Positions 43,013 to 51,324 of a stretch of DNA of 64,000 nt are shown one piece after another. Position 1 is the first letter of the stretch; every line of letters starts with the position of its first letter. The translations under genes and the position numbers were made by a program. The stretch is from an uncultured Treponema sp. (GTDB lineage Bacteria; Spirochaetota; Spirochaetia; Treponematales; Treponemataceae), in the NCBI RefSeq assembly GCF_945873775.1, contig NZ_CAMCEC010000001.1:124001-188000 (forward strand), in the 5' to 3' direction. The notes under the pieces are model-generated. The model did no database searches. It was not told the DNA's origin and worked only from the letters and a program-made list of their open reading frames with translations.

Positions 43013-43342
43013 ATGTCAAAAAGACTTTACGTTGGAAACTTGAGCTATGCAACAACACAAGATACATTGAGTTCATTGTTTTCTGCTTACGGAAATGTTG
43101 TTTCTGCAACAATTATTATTGACCGCGACACAAACCAGTCAAAAGGTTTCGGCTTTGTTGAAATGGAAAATTCTGCGGAAACAGACAAGGCAATTGCCGA
43201 GCTTGCAGGAAAAGAAGTTGACGGACGCAAAATCCGCGTAAACTATGCAGAAGAAAAAAAGCCTCGTGAACGTTCAGGATTTTCAAGAGACGGCGGAAGA
43301 AGATTCGGTTCAAACGATCGCCGCAGAAACGGAGACTACTAG
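43013..43342 (+). CDS. RRM-type RNA-binding protein
   Basis: The 109-aa protein has a single RNA-recognition motif (residues 3-80) with RNP2 LYVGNLS and RNP1 KGFGFVEM. A short Arg/Gly-rich tail (SGFSRDGGRRFGSNDRRR) follows. Such small RRM proteins occur in cyanobacteria, spirochaetes and other bacteria, often linked to cold or translation control. AAGGA precedes the ATG, and a near-consensus promoter sits about 50 bases upstream. Specific RNA targets are unknown. Confidence 0.92.
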   Translation: MSKRLYVGNLSYATTQDTLSSLFSAYGNVVSATIIIDRDTNQSKGFGFVEMENSAETDKAIAELAGKEVDGRKIRVNYAEEKKPRERSGFSRDGGRRFGSNDRRRNGDY

Positions 43343-43348
43343 AATAAC

Positions 43349-44245
43349 ATGGGATTCCTTCCGAATGAGTTTTCAGAATATCTAGCTCAAGACTGCAACC
43401 GGGCGGACTTTATACAGGAATGGCTTGAAAGCCGCGGTGTAAATTCCAACCGAGTTGTAATAGACGGAAAGAATCATATTTTAGTTCAGTTCGCTCCTTC
43501 AAGCTACAATCCCCAGTTTAAAATAAAAACTGTAATTGCCCACCATGACAGAGTTCCAGAAAGTCCCGGTGCAAACGACAACAGCGCGGCAGACTGGCAG
43601 CTCATGAACTGGGCAGTGTGGCTTAAAAATTATCCTTCGTTCCATAATGTAAGAATTTTTTTTACAGACGGAGAAGAGCTTGGCTGGACTGTAACAAACC
43701 AAGGCGCATTTGGAATTGCAAAAACTTTTCAGCGTCTTGGAATTACAAACGATGATGTTTATGTTTTTGATGCTTGCGGACGCGGTGAAATTCCAATTCT
43801 TTCAAAAAGCGGATTAAGTTCCCTTGCTTCTGCAAAATTCAAATCGCAGTTCAATGACCTTTACACAAGAACACAGAATATTTTAAAGCGCGCCACAGAC
43901 GGCAGATGGATGACGCTTCCTGTTCCGTATAGCGACAACGCATCTTTTCTTGCCTGCGGAATTCCAGCAGTCGCAATCACACTTTTGCCAGCAGAAGAAG
44001 CTTCTCTTTATGCAAGAAAAATCAACAGCGACAAATCTCTTGAAGATGCGGTAATGAACAGAGAATCTTCAAAGCAAAAACGTCTTAAAGAAAACATTCC
44101 AGACTTTTCATACAAAGAGCACCTGCCCTACACTTGGCGGCTTTTCCACACACAGAATGACAATATAGACTCGCTGACTCCTGCAAGCTTTAAGGTAATG
44201 GAATCAATTTTAAAATCCCTTGCAGAAAGCAAAACTCCCTGTTAA
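43349..44245 (+). CDS. M28-family zinc peptidase-like protein
   Basis: The 298-aa protein resembles M28 aminopeptidases. VIAHHDRVPESPGANDNSAADWQL has the HxD and NDN-type metal ligands, FFTDGEELGW has the catalytic Glu pair, and VFDACGRG has an Asp ligand. A late His lies in the SDNASF / LFHTQNDN region. No signal peptide is present, so it is cytoplasmic. It starts six bases after the RRM gene stop, with weak ribosome signals, and may be co-transcribed. The peptide substrate is unknown. Confidence 0.8.
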   Translation: MGFLPNEFSEYLAQDCNRADFIQEWLESRGVNSNRVVIDGKNHILVQFAPSSYNPQFKIKTVIAHHDRVPESPGANDNSAADWQLMNWAVWLKNYPSFHNVRIFFTDGEELGWTVTNQGAFGIAKTFQRLGITNDDVYVFDACGRGEIPILSKSGLSSLASAKFKSQFNDLYTRTQNILKRATDGRWMTLPVPYSDNASFLACGIPAVAITLLPAEEASLYARKINSDKSLEDAVMNRESSKQKRLKENIPDFSYKEHLPYTWRLFHTQNDNIDSLTPASFKVMESILKSLAESKTPC

Positions 44246-45141
44246 TTTTCGGCCTGAGTTTTAGCCGCATTTTTTGAATTGTAAATAAAAACAAGAACTG
44301 CAGTTCCGATTATAATAAAATATCCTGCAATGCTAAAAATGTCTGGAACCTGCCCAAGAAAAATAAATCCAAGAATTCCCGCAAAAACAATATTCGAATA
44401 ATCATAAATTGAAATTTTTGAAGCCGGCGCATTGAAGTAAGCGTTTGTCATTCCGAACTGACCGCAAGCAGCTCCAATTCCTGCGCAAAGCAAAATCAGA
44501 ACTTGAGGCAAACTCATAGGCGCATGGAAAAAGAAAACAAAAGGAACTGCAAGCAAGCTCGAAAAAAGCGAAAAGAACACAATTATAAAATCGCCGCAAA
44601 CATTGTACGAATGAAGTTTTCTTACAAAGCAAGACGCAAAGCCAGCTCCCATTCCGCCGACAAAAGCAAACAATGCAGGAAAAACTTTTACAAAATCAAA
44701 TGTAGGTTTAATTACAAAAAGCGAGCCTGCAAAAACAACAATCAATGAAAATGCCGAAACAAAATTTGGTTTTTCACCAAGAATAAAAATGCTTGCAACC
44801 ACCGCAAAGAATGGAGACATTTTATTCAGCATGGCGGCATCAGAAATATTCATAAAACCCAAAGCATAAAAGTTTCCAAAAATCCCAAGAGAGCCGACAG
44901 CCGATCTTAAAAGCAAAAATTTCCAAGCTTCACGCGGAACATAAAGAACCGACTTGTCTTTTTTAGCCTTCATGCACAAAGTTGAAAAAGCAACAAAAAA
45001 CGCAATGAGATTTCTAAAAAGAGTTTTTTGAACAAAAGGAAGATTTCCCGCCAAACGCACGCAAAGTCCCATTACAGCAAATCCAAATGCGGAAAATAAA
45101 ATCCAGCAAACTCCAAGCTTTAAATTTTCTTGCTTTTCCAT
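44242..45141 (-). CDS. EamA/DMT-family transporter
   Basis: The 299-aa membrane protein has ten predicted helices in two five-helix EamA halves, typical of drug/metabolite exporters. Examples are CWILFSAFGFAVMGLCVRLAG at the start and IFAGILGFIFLGQVPD near the end. The final helix is followed by a short polar tail. The substrate is not predictable. It converges on the M28 peptidase gene with a four-base overlap of stop regions. No ribosome site stands out. Confidence 0.85.
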   Translation of the reverse strand: MEKQENLKLGVCWILFSAFGFAVMGLCVRLAGNLPFVQKTLFRNLIAFFVAFSTLCMKAKKDKSVLYVPREAWKFLLLRSAVGSLGIFGNFYALGFMNISDAAMLNKMSPFFAVVASIFILGEKPNFVSAFSLIVVFAGSLFVIKPTFDFVKVFPALFAFVGGMGAGFASCFVRKLHSYNVCGDFIIVFFSLFSSLLAVPFVFFFHAPMSLPQVLILLCAGIGAACGQFGMTNAYFNAPASKISIYDYSNIVFAGILGFIFLGQVPDIFSIAGYFIIIGTAVLVFIYNSKNAAKTQAEN

Positions 45142-45227
45142 ATCCGAAGATTATAAAACCTTGCATTTTTTTTGTAAATTAAAAACCGGCGGAAATTGAA
45201 TTTATTCAAAATGCAGTTTATTATAAA

Positions 45228-46154
45228 ATGATGATTGAAAAAATTTGGACAGCAAACAAAAAAGAAACCCTAAATGAATTTTTAAGGCAAAAAATTCCAG
45301 AGCTTCTTGAAGGTGAAATTTCCAACAGCAAAATCCGGCGCTTAATTGTTTCCGGCGCAGCTTACATAAATTCCAAGCAATGCAGAATTCCTTCGTTTAA
45401 AATAAATTCTGGAAGCACAATAAAAGTTTTAATTGACAAAGATAAATTCTTTTTTGAAAAGCAGCCCGAAGACGCAGACTTTGAACTTACAGAAAACGAT
45501 GTGCTTTTTGAAGATGAATATTTAATCGCAATAAACAAGCCGCCTTTTCTTCCGACTGAACAGACAATTACAGGCCAAAGAAAAAATGCCCACGACTGCA
45601 CAGTAGAATATTTGTGGAAAAAAAATCCTTCGCTTAGAAATCCGCCTTACGTTGGAATAATGCACAGGCTAGACAGAGAAACAAGCGGAATTCTTTTGTT
45701 CACAAAGAGCCGGAGCGTAAACAAAGACATTTCTGAAATGTTTAAAAACCGCGGAATAAAAAAAATTTACAGAGCGGTTTGCACAGGAAAAATTCCTGAA
45801 CAAAAAGAATTCACAGTTGAAAATTTTATTGCGCGAATTTCACCAAAGAGCTCGGCTTGCAAAATGGGAATTGTTCCAGAATCAAAAGGCGGACTTTTTG
45901 CAAAAACTGACTTTAAAATAATTTCAGAAAAAAATGGTTTTATTCAAATTGACTGCCAGCTGCACACAGGGCGGACTCACCAAATAAGAGTTCAGCTTTC
46001 AAGCTTGAATCTTCCAATTGCAGGCGATGAACTTTACGGCGGAATAAAGTCAGACAGAATAAAACTTCATGCAAGGAAAATGGAATTCGTGTATCCAGTT
46101 TCAAAAGAAAAAATTACAATTGAATCAGAAATTCCAAAAGACTTTTTCAGCTGA
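45228..46154 (+). CDS. RluA-family pseudouridine synthase
   Basis: The 308-aa protein has an N-terminal S4-like part (residues about 12-70). The RluA catalytic core follows with IMHRLDRETSGILLFTKS, whose Asp in HRLDxxTSG is catalytic, and CQLHTGRTHQIRVQLSSLNLPIAGDELYGG near the end. It isomerises uridines in rRNA or tRNA; the target site is uncertain. Two adjacent ATG codons (45228 and 45231) could serve; no Shine-Dalgarno is seen and an AT-rich promoter-like stretch abuts the start. It converges with rsgA, four bases apart. Confidence 0.9.
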   Translation: MMIEKIWTANKKETLNEFLRQKIPELLEGEISNSKIRRLIVSGAAYINSKQCRIPSFKINSGSTIKVLIDKDKFFFEKQPEDADFELTENDVLFEDEYLIAINKPPFLPTEQTITGQRKNAHDCTVEYLWKKNPSLRNPPYVGIMHRLDRETSGILLFTKSRSVNKDISEMFKNRGIKKIYRAVCTGKIPEQKEFTVENFIARISPKSSACKMGIVPESKGGLFAKTDFKIISEKNGFIQIDCQLHTGRTHQIRVQLSSLNLPIAGDELYGGIKSDRIKLHARKMEFVYPVSKEKITIESEIPKDFFS

Positions 46155-46158
46155 AAAA

Positions 46159-47115
46159 TTAGTCGCCCCAAACACCAGTTTTTAATTCTTCAAAAGTTTT
46201 TTTCCAGCTTTCGTAGCGCGCCTTTGAAATTTTTCCTTCTTCAACAGCTTTGCAAATTGCGCAGCCTTTTTCTTTTATATGTGAACAGCTCATTCCAAAA
46301 CTGCACTTTCCAATAAATGGGAAAAATTCTTTGTAATAAAGCGCAAGATTTTCCGCAGAAATTCCATGCAGCAAAAAAGTTTTTACGCCCGGAGTATCGA
46401 TTATATTTGCAACTGCATCTTTTCTTCCGCCCATTAGAGCTTCATTCAACTGAAGATGAATCAAAGTTCCTTTTGTTGTCGTGTGAGTTCCCTTGCCGTA
46501 TTTTTTAGAAAGACTGCCAGTTTTTAAAACAACATTGTTGTCAAGAACATTTATTATAGAGCTTTTTCCAACGCCGCTTTTTCCAACAAAGGCGCAAGTT
46601 TTATTTTCAATGAAATTTGCAAGCTCCTCGATTCCTTCTCCAGTTTTTGCGCTTGAGCGGATTACCTTGTAGCCCATTTCTTCCCAGTTCAAAAGCCTCT
46701 CTTTGAATTCGTCCGTCTGTGGAAGCTCGTATTTATTGCAGACAATCACTGGAGTTATTTTTTGAAAATCAGCCTGGACAAGAGCACGGTCAATAAAACG
46801 CGGCTTAAACGGAGGCTCGTCTGGAGTTGTAACAATCAGAAGATAATCCAAGTTCGAAGCAAGAACCTGAGGCTGCCTTTTTTTTACATTCCAGCGGACA
46901 AATTCATTTTTCCGGGGAACAAGATTTTTTATAAGACCTTTTTCTTCTTCAAGGGAATCATCGTCAAGCACAACAATGTCTCCCGGCGCAAGCGGATTGT
47001 AATAGCCTTTTCCGTCCTTTAAGATTTTTCCTTTTAAAGAACATTCACGGATAAAGCCGTCATCGCATTCAACCTGAAAAACATTTTTACTTCCGTCTAA
47101 AACAAGTCCATTCAT
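46159..47115 (-). CDS. rsgA: Ribosome small subunit-dependent GTPase A
   Basis: The 318-aa circularly permuted GTPase has, in order, an N-terminal OB fold, the G4-like PVIVCNKYELP, and the G1 loop GKSGVGKSSIIN. Next come KGTHTTTKGTLI and the G3-like IIDTPGVKTF. A C-terminal zinc finger follows (CSFGMSCSHIKEKGCAICKAV). RsgA helps 30S maturation. The length and order are standard. It is a single gene with a weak upstream region shared with the tRNA-Lys locus. Confidence 0.95.
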   Translation of the reverse strand: MNGLVLDGSKNVFQVECDDGFIRECSLKGKILKDGKGYYNPLAPGDIVVLDDDSLEEEKGLIKNLVPRKNEFVRWNVKKRQPQVLASNLDYLLIVTTPDEPPFKPRFIDRALVQADFQKITPVIVCNKYELPQTDEFKERLLNWEEMGYKVIRSSAKTGEGIEELANFIENKTCAFVGKSGVGKSSIINVLDNNVVLKTGSLSKKYGKGTHTTTKGTLIHLQLNEALMGGRKDAVANIIDTPGVKTFLLHGISAENLALYYKEFFPFIGKCSFGMSCSHIKEKGCAICKAVEEGKISKARYESWKKTFEELKTGVWGD

Positions 47116-47202
47116 ATAACTAATAAAAGTAAAAAAGAAAACTCGAACTGTGTCAAGGGGAAAATTTTGTTAGAATTATTTTGAAAAAACGATAAAATGC
47201 TC

Positions 47203-47231
47203 TTGACCAAATTTGTTTTAGAGTATATGAT
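47203..47231 (+). promoter_or_regulatory. Promoter of tRNA-Lys
   Basis: TTGACC (47203-47208) and TATGAT (47226-47231) have a 17-base spacer, with the tRNA 5' end 23 bases further on. Confidence 0.65.
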
Positions 47232-47254
47232 ACTAATCACGTTGAAAAACGGAT

Positions 47255-47327
47255 GGGCTACTAGCTCAGTAGGTAGAGCAACGCCCTTTTAAGGCGTGGG
47301 TCACTGGTTCGAATCCAGTGTAGCTCA
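47255..47327 (+). tRNA. tRNA-Lys(UUU)
   Basis: The 73 bases fold as a cloverleaf. The acceptor GGGCTAC pairs with GTAGCTC plus discriminator A, and the D arm contains AGCTCAGTAGGTAGAGC. The anticodon stem ACGCC/GGCGT encloses loop CTTTTAA with anticodon TTT. The T arm is ACTGG-TTCGAAT-CCAGT. No CCA is encoded. Its 3' half is a likely phage attachment site, because an integrase gene follows about 200 bases downstream. Confidence 0.95.
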
Positions 47328-47328
47328 G

Positions 47329-47365
47329 AAAAAGGACTTCTGGTATCAGAAGTCCTTTCTTTTTG
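47329..47365 (+). terminator. Terminator after tRNA-Lys
   Basis: AAAGGACTTCTG pairs perfectly with CAGAAGTCCTTT around GTAT, followed by CTTTTTG. Confidence 0.85.
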
Positions 47366-47475
47366 TTTAAATGCAAATAATACAATAACTTAGGTAAGTT
47401 TTACCTAAAATTTTAGTGAACCTTCCTTTGTCGGAACGGTAGCTAAAACTGCCAAATCTAACAAAAAACGCCCCT

Positions 47476-47524
47476 ATTGGATAGTAAACTGGACAGTTCA
47501 TTGGATAGTAGCGTTGGACAGTGA
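47476..47524 (+). repeat. 24-bp spaced direct repeat upstream of the integrase gene
   Basis: ATTGGATAGTA occurs at 47476-47486 and 47500-47510, each followed by a GGACAGT element (47491 and 47516). The spacing and place suit integrase arm-type or regulator binding sites. The remainder of 47366-47532 shows nothing else recognisable. Confidence 0.6.
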
Positions 47525-47532
47525 GGTGTTTT

Positions 47533-48915
47533 ATGCAGCCGTTCTATCTCGCTAAAAACTCAAGTGGGTATTACAAAGTTTGTTTTGTAAATACTGAAAC
47601 CGGTAAAGTAACCAACACAAAAAGCACTCATTCTAAAAACAAGTTTGAAGCTAATATGATTGCTTCTTCCTGGGTTACTAAAGGTGCTCCTGAAAAACGT
47701 ACTTCTCCCAGCCGTGCTTTTAATTTGCAACAGGCTGATTCTTCGAGTATTGATCTTAATTCTGTTGCGCAACGATTGACCCGCGAAGAAGCCTCTTTGC
47801 TTATTGATTTACTTAATAAGCGTTTTAATTTTGTTTCTTCTGCTGATTGCTTAAATACGATTCCTAATAATTCTGTAAATCTTGTTCCAAATGTTCAATC
47901 TGCAAACGCAGAAAAAGTTTCTGATTCGACAAAGCCTATTTTTCTGATTGAAACCCTTAGTAATTTCTGGGATTTTGAAAATTCGGAGTATGTAAAAAAG
48001 CGTATTGCGCGCGGTTATGATATTAAGCAGAGAAACTGCAAGGAAAAGCTTGGAATTGTAAAACGCTATTGGGCAAAGTATTTTGATGCTGACAGGACTG
48101 TGCAGAGTTTGACTTCGCGAGAATTGGATGACTTTTTGATGTACCTGCGTATTGAAAAGAATCTTAGTGCTGACACTGTTAATAAAACAATGACTGCCGG
48201 AAACATGGCTTTTGAGTTTTTGATTAAAGAGGGGCTTATTACTTCTAACCCACTTACGAGTGTTGAACGCTTTAAGGTAAATGCTAAGAAACGTGGAATA
48301 CCAACAGAAACTGAAATGAAAAAGCTGATGGAGCTTAATTGGGATTGGACTGACAGTGTGAACAAACTTGCCTTTAAGGTTGCTGCTTTGTTTGGACTTC
48401 GTGCTGGTGAGATTAGTGGTTTACAGGTTTGCGATATAGACGCAAATGCAGATTTGCTTTACATACGTCACAGCTGGAATGATACGGACAAACTGAAAGA
48501 CACAAAAAACGGTGATGACAGAATTATTCCGATTGAACATGGTGTTGCACTTGAACTCCTTATGAATGCAAGACGGAATCCGGATTATTCAGATACGAGC
48601 TTTGTTTTCTGGTCTCCAAAGGTTGCGGGACAGCCTATGTGGCCTAGCAGTTTCGAAGATGATTTTTATATTGCGATGCAGAAGATTGGCATAAGCGAAG
48701 AACAGAGAAAAGAGCGCAATATTGTATTCCACAGCCTGCGACATTACTGTGCTACACAGATTGCTCAGAGAGCAAGCCTTGAAATTGCGATGAAGATTCT
48801 TGGTCACAGAACTGAAGAAATGACACGTCTTTATTCAGAACATGAAACTCAGATGAAACTGAATAATGCAAAAGAGGTTCTTGCTCAAGGCTGGAATGTT
48901 TTGATTGCGGCATAA
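47533..48915 (+). CDS. int: Phage tyrosine integrase
   Basis: The 460-aa protein begins with an arm-binding segment (YLAKNSSGYYKVCFVNTETG) and a core-binding SAM-like domain (about residues 140-250). The catalytic domain has FGLRAGEISGL (first Arg), HSLRHYCATQ (His-x2-Arg), LGHRTEEMT (His) and the nucleophile Tyr in RLYSEHE. It catalyses site-specific recombination, here presumably at tRNA-Lys. The ATG at 47533 is six bases after GAGG. It reads away from the tRNA and has its own terminator at 49042-49077. Confidence 0.93.
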   Translation: MQPFYLAKNSSGYYKVCFVNTETGKVTNTKSTHSKNKFEANMIASSWVTKGAPEKRTSPSRAFNLQQADSSSIDLNSVAQRLTREEASLLIDLLNKRFNFVSSADCLNTIPNNSVNLVPNVQSANAEKVSDSTKPIFLIETLSNFWDFENSEYVKKRIARGYDIKQRNCKEKLGIVKRYWAKYFDADRTVQSLTSRELDDFLMYLRIEKNLSADTVNKTMTAGNMAFEFLIKEGLITSNPLTSVERFKVNAKKRGIPTETEMKKLMELNWDWTDSVNKLAFKVAALFGLRAGEISGLQVCDIDANADLLYIRHSWNDTDKLKDTKNGDDRIIPIEHGVALELLMNARRNPDYSDTSFVFWSPKVAGQPMWPSSFEDDFYIAMQKIGISEEQRKERNIVFHSLRHYCATQIAQRASLEIAMKILGHRTEEMTRLYSEHETQMKLNNAKEVLAQGWNVLIAA

Positions 48916-48942
48916 GTTTTGTGCCTTCAAAAGTATGATAAT

Positions 48943-49022
48943 TTGACAATGTTTACATTTTGTTTATGTTTTATTAGGAAACATATTCAGAATGTAAACA
49001 ACTATAAACACAATGTAAACGC
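48943..49022. promoter_or_regulatory. Phage promoter/operator with GTAAAC repeats, first cluster
   Basis: A TTGACA (48943-48948) with TATGTT 16 bases later overlaps GTTTACATTTTGTTTATG (48951-48968). Three direct elements TGTAAAC, ATAAACA and TGTAAAC then lie at 48993-49020. The same elements recur at 57581-57621. They look like binding sites of a phage regulator. Confidence 0.5.
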
Positions 49023-49041
49023 TTGTTGGTTTTAATATAGA

Positions 49042-49077
49042 GCCATAGCAGATTGATGAGTCTGCTGTGGCTTTTTT
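49042..49077 (+). terminator. Terminator downstream of the integrase gene
   Basis: GCCATAGCAGA pairs with TCTGCTGTGGC, followed by six T. Confidence 0.82.
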
Positions 49078-49095
49078 AGTTTAACGAGGTGCTTT

Positions 49096-49296
49096 ATGGC
49101 AGAAGAACAAAAAAAAGATGAAAACATGGAATTACTTTCGATTGAGGAAGCTGCTGCATATCTTCGTTTCAGCACTACATATCTTTACAAGCTTGCTCGT
49201 GCGAATGAGATTCCGCATATGAATTTTGGACGTCATATTCTTTTTAGAAAAGCTGATTTATATGCTTGGGTCGGATCTAAGATTCAGGGGGCTTAA
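49096..49296 (+). CDS. Excisionase-like helix-turn-helix protein
   Basis: The 66-aa protein is a single winged helix-turn-helix of the excisionase/MerR-like type (HTH_17): LLSIEEAAAYLRFSTTYLYKLARANEIPHMNFGRHILFRKADLYAWV. Proteins of this kind direct integrase toward excision or act as small phage regulators. GAGG precedes the ATG. It is the first gene after the integrase terminator and probably opens the main prophage operon under the GTAAAC-repeat region. Confidence 0.78.
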   Translation: MAEEQKKDENMELLSIEEAAAYLRFSTTYLYKLARANEIPHMNFGRHILFRKADLYAWVGSKIQGA

Positions 49297-49297
49297 G

Positions 49298-49483
49298 ATG
49301 GATTACCGAATTTCTAAAGCTGCGAAGGCTGCTTCTGAATACATTATTCAAAAAGCTTCTGAGAAAAAATTTGGCGATATTACCGTAAGGGTAAGTTTGA
49401 AGGATGGCGTTCCGGTAAAGATTGAGAAGACTTACTGTGAATATTATGTTGAGCGCAAGTCTGAAAGAATTGTCGAAAAATAA
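49298..49483 (+). CDS. Small phage protein of unknown function
   Basis: The 61-aa protein starts at an ATG one base after the previous stop, with AGGGGGC upstream. The sequence MDYRISKAAKAASEYIIQKA is a helix, followed by a basic strand-rich half (DITVRVSLKDGVPVKIEK). No family was recognised. Tight spacing with its neighbours supports a real gene. Confidence 0.6.
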   Translation: MDYRISKAAKAASEYIIQKASEKKFGDITVRVSLKDGVPVKIEKTYCEYYVERKSERIVEK

Positions 49484-49528
49484 TTTTTTCTGACTTTTGA
49501 AATTGAATCAGGCAAGGAGGATTTTTAG

Positions 49529-50053
49529 GTGGGCGGTCAGGACACTGTAATACCTACTAACAGTGAACTGGAAAAAACAGAACCTTTTAAGTCTTGGGAG
49601 ATACGTTTACCAGAAGAGCCTCCCAAGGCTTTTAAGGCTTTCTGTTTGTTTCGTGCTATGGGTTACAAGCGGAGCATTAAGGCTTGTATTGAATTGAACG
49701 GAATTGAGCCTAAGAAATATGGTTCTTGGGCTCGATATGCACGGCTTTATCGGTGGAATGAGAGGGCTGCTGCCTATGATGAATATATTGCAAAGGAGAC
49801 AGAAAGAGAGCTTGTAGCAGAACGGGTTGAGCGCCGCAAAAGACAGATGGAGATGTTGAACGGCTTTGACGAGCTTGTAGCAAAACGCCTTAAAACTCTT
49901 GAGCCTGAAAAGCTGGATGCAGATGGCGCAATGGATTTGCTTGAGCGTTCCGTAAAGTTGGATTCGTTTATTGCGGGTGCAGACAAAGAAAACAATAAGC
50001 CTGTACAAGGCGAGCTTGCAATTACTTTTGCTGATTCCTTTAAGGACTTATGA
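49529..50053 (+). CDS. Phage terminase small subunit-like protein
   Basis: The 174-aa protein starts at a GTG eight bases after AAGGAGG. It has a helix-turn-helix-like N-terminal half (FKAFCLFRAMGYKRSIKACIELNG, then YGSWARYARLYRWNERAAAYDEYI). A long charged helix follows (ERELVAERVERRKRQMEML). This is the layout of small terminase subunits, which bind DNA and assemble rings. It overlaps the large terminase gene by four bases, and position is the strongest evidence. Confidence 0.75.
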   Translation: MGGQDTVIPTNSELEKTEPFKSWEIRLPEEPPKAFKAFCLFRAMGYKRSIKACIELNGIEPKKYGSWARYARLYRWNERAAAYDEYIAKETERELVAERVERRKRQMEMLNGFDELVAKRLKTLEPEKLDADGAMDLLERSVKLDSFIAGADKENNKPVQGELAITFADSFKDL

Positions 50054-51261
50054 GAGAGCTTTTTAAGCCGACGGCGGTTCAGAAAAAAGCTTTAAAGCTG
50101 CTTAGTTCTTCTGCGAAACACGTTCTGCTTTTTGGCGGTTCGCGTTCTGGAAAAACTACTGTGCTTGTAATGGCGATTATTTTCCGTGCCTGTCGTTATC
50201 CTGGAAGCAGACACCTTATTTGTCGTTACAGAGCTAAAGATGCCAGAAGTTCTGTTTTGCATGAGACTTTGCTTCCGTGGCTTAACAAGACGATTGGAGC
50301 GAACAATTACAAAGCCAATGTACACGACGGTTTGATTACCTTGTGGAACGGCTCAGAGATTTGGATTGGCGGCTTGGGCGACAAGGAACAGGTAGACCGC
50401 ATTCTTGGTCATGAGTATGTGACTATCTATTTCAACGAAGTAAGTCAGATTTCTTATTCTGCAATTACTACTGCCTACTCGCGACTAGCGATGAAAGTTG
50501 AAGGCTGCAAGAATAAGTTTTTTTATGACTGCAATCCTTGTTCGCCTATGCACTGGGCTTACAAGGTGTTTATTCGAAAGATTGAACCGAGAACGGATGA
50601 AAAGCTTTTGAAGCCTGAACTTTATGCTTCTGAAGTTTTGAACCCGATGGATAACGCTGAAAATCTGGATGAAGACTACATAACAGATATTCTGGACAAC
50701 ATGCCGGAAAAACAGCGTGCGAGATTCCGCGACGGTCTTTGGGTAAAACCAGAGGGCTCGGTTTATGAAAAGTTTGAAGAATCTATGATTCTTCCACGCG
50801 AGAAATTGCCAGAAGAGTTTGACCGTTTTACAGGTGGTCAGGATTTTGGACTTCATATTGCAGCTGTTAAGGTTGGCTGGGTTGGAGAGACGGTTTATGT
50901 TGTTGCTGATTTTGGCGGTTTTAACATTACAACTAAAACCTCTGTCGAGCAGCAGCAGGCAAAGAACTGGTATGACGACTGCTTTGTGACTTACTGCGAC
51001 CCTGCAGGCGGTGAAAGAATTCAGGAAGTACCGGGAGGCGTAAAAGCAAACAACTCTGTGGATGCTGGAATTGATTACATAATTGCAAAGATTGAGCGCG
51101 GACAGTTTTTTGTTTGCAAAGACTGTACCGGAGTTCTTGGGGAGATTTGGGATTACTCTCGTGATGAGAATAATCAGATTGTAAAAGTTAATGACCACTA
51201 CATGGATGCGATGAGGTACGCAATATTCTCTGCTGCTTCCAGTGGTGTTGTTATGGCATAA
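50050..51261 (+). CDS. Phage terminase large subunit
   Basis: The 403-aa packaging ATPase/nuclease has Walker A FGGSRSGKTT, a Walker B-like strand VTIYFNEVSQIS, and the coupling segment KFFYDCNPCSPMHW. The nuclease part has GGQDFGLH (Asp), YCDPAGGER (Asp) and HYMDAMRYAIF (late Asp). The pattern fits PBSX-type/Terminase_3-like large subunits. It cuts and pumps phage DNA into the prohead through the portal encoded next. Confidence 0.92.
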   Translation: MRELFKPTAVQKKALKLLSSSAKHVLLFGGSRSGKTTVLVMAIIFRACRYPGSRHLICRYRAKDARSSVLHETLLPWLNKTIGANNYKANVHDGLITLWNGSEIWIGGLGDKEQVDRILGHEYVTIYFNEVSQISYSAITTAYSRLAMKVEGCKNKFFYDCNPCSPMHWAYKVFIRKIEPRTDEKLLKPELYASEVLNPMDNAENLDEDYITDILDNMPEKQRARFRDGLWVKPEGSVYEKFEESMILPREKLPEEFDRFTGGQDFGLHIAAVKVGWVGETVYVVADFGGFNITTKTSVEQQQAKNWYDDCFVTYCDPAGGERIQEVPGGVKANNSVDAGIDYIIAKIERGQFFVCKDCTGVLGEIWDYSRDENNQIVKVNDHYMDAMRYAIFSAASSGVVMA

Positions 51262-51324
51262 AAGCGCGTTTGAATGTGTACGTTACGTGCATAGTCAAAT
51301 AATAAGGGAGTACCGATAATATAA

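Noticed and set aside
50485-51198. 237-aa open frame on the minus strand
   Set aside because: Antisense to the large terminase gene and without any start signal or family resemblance.
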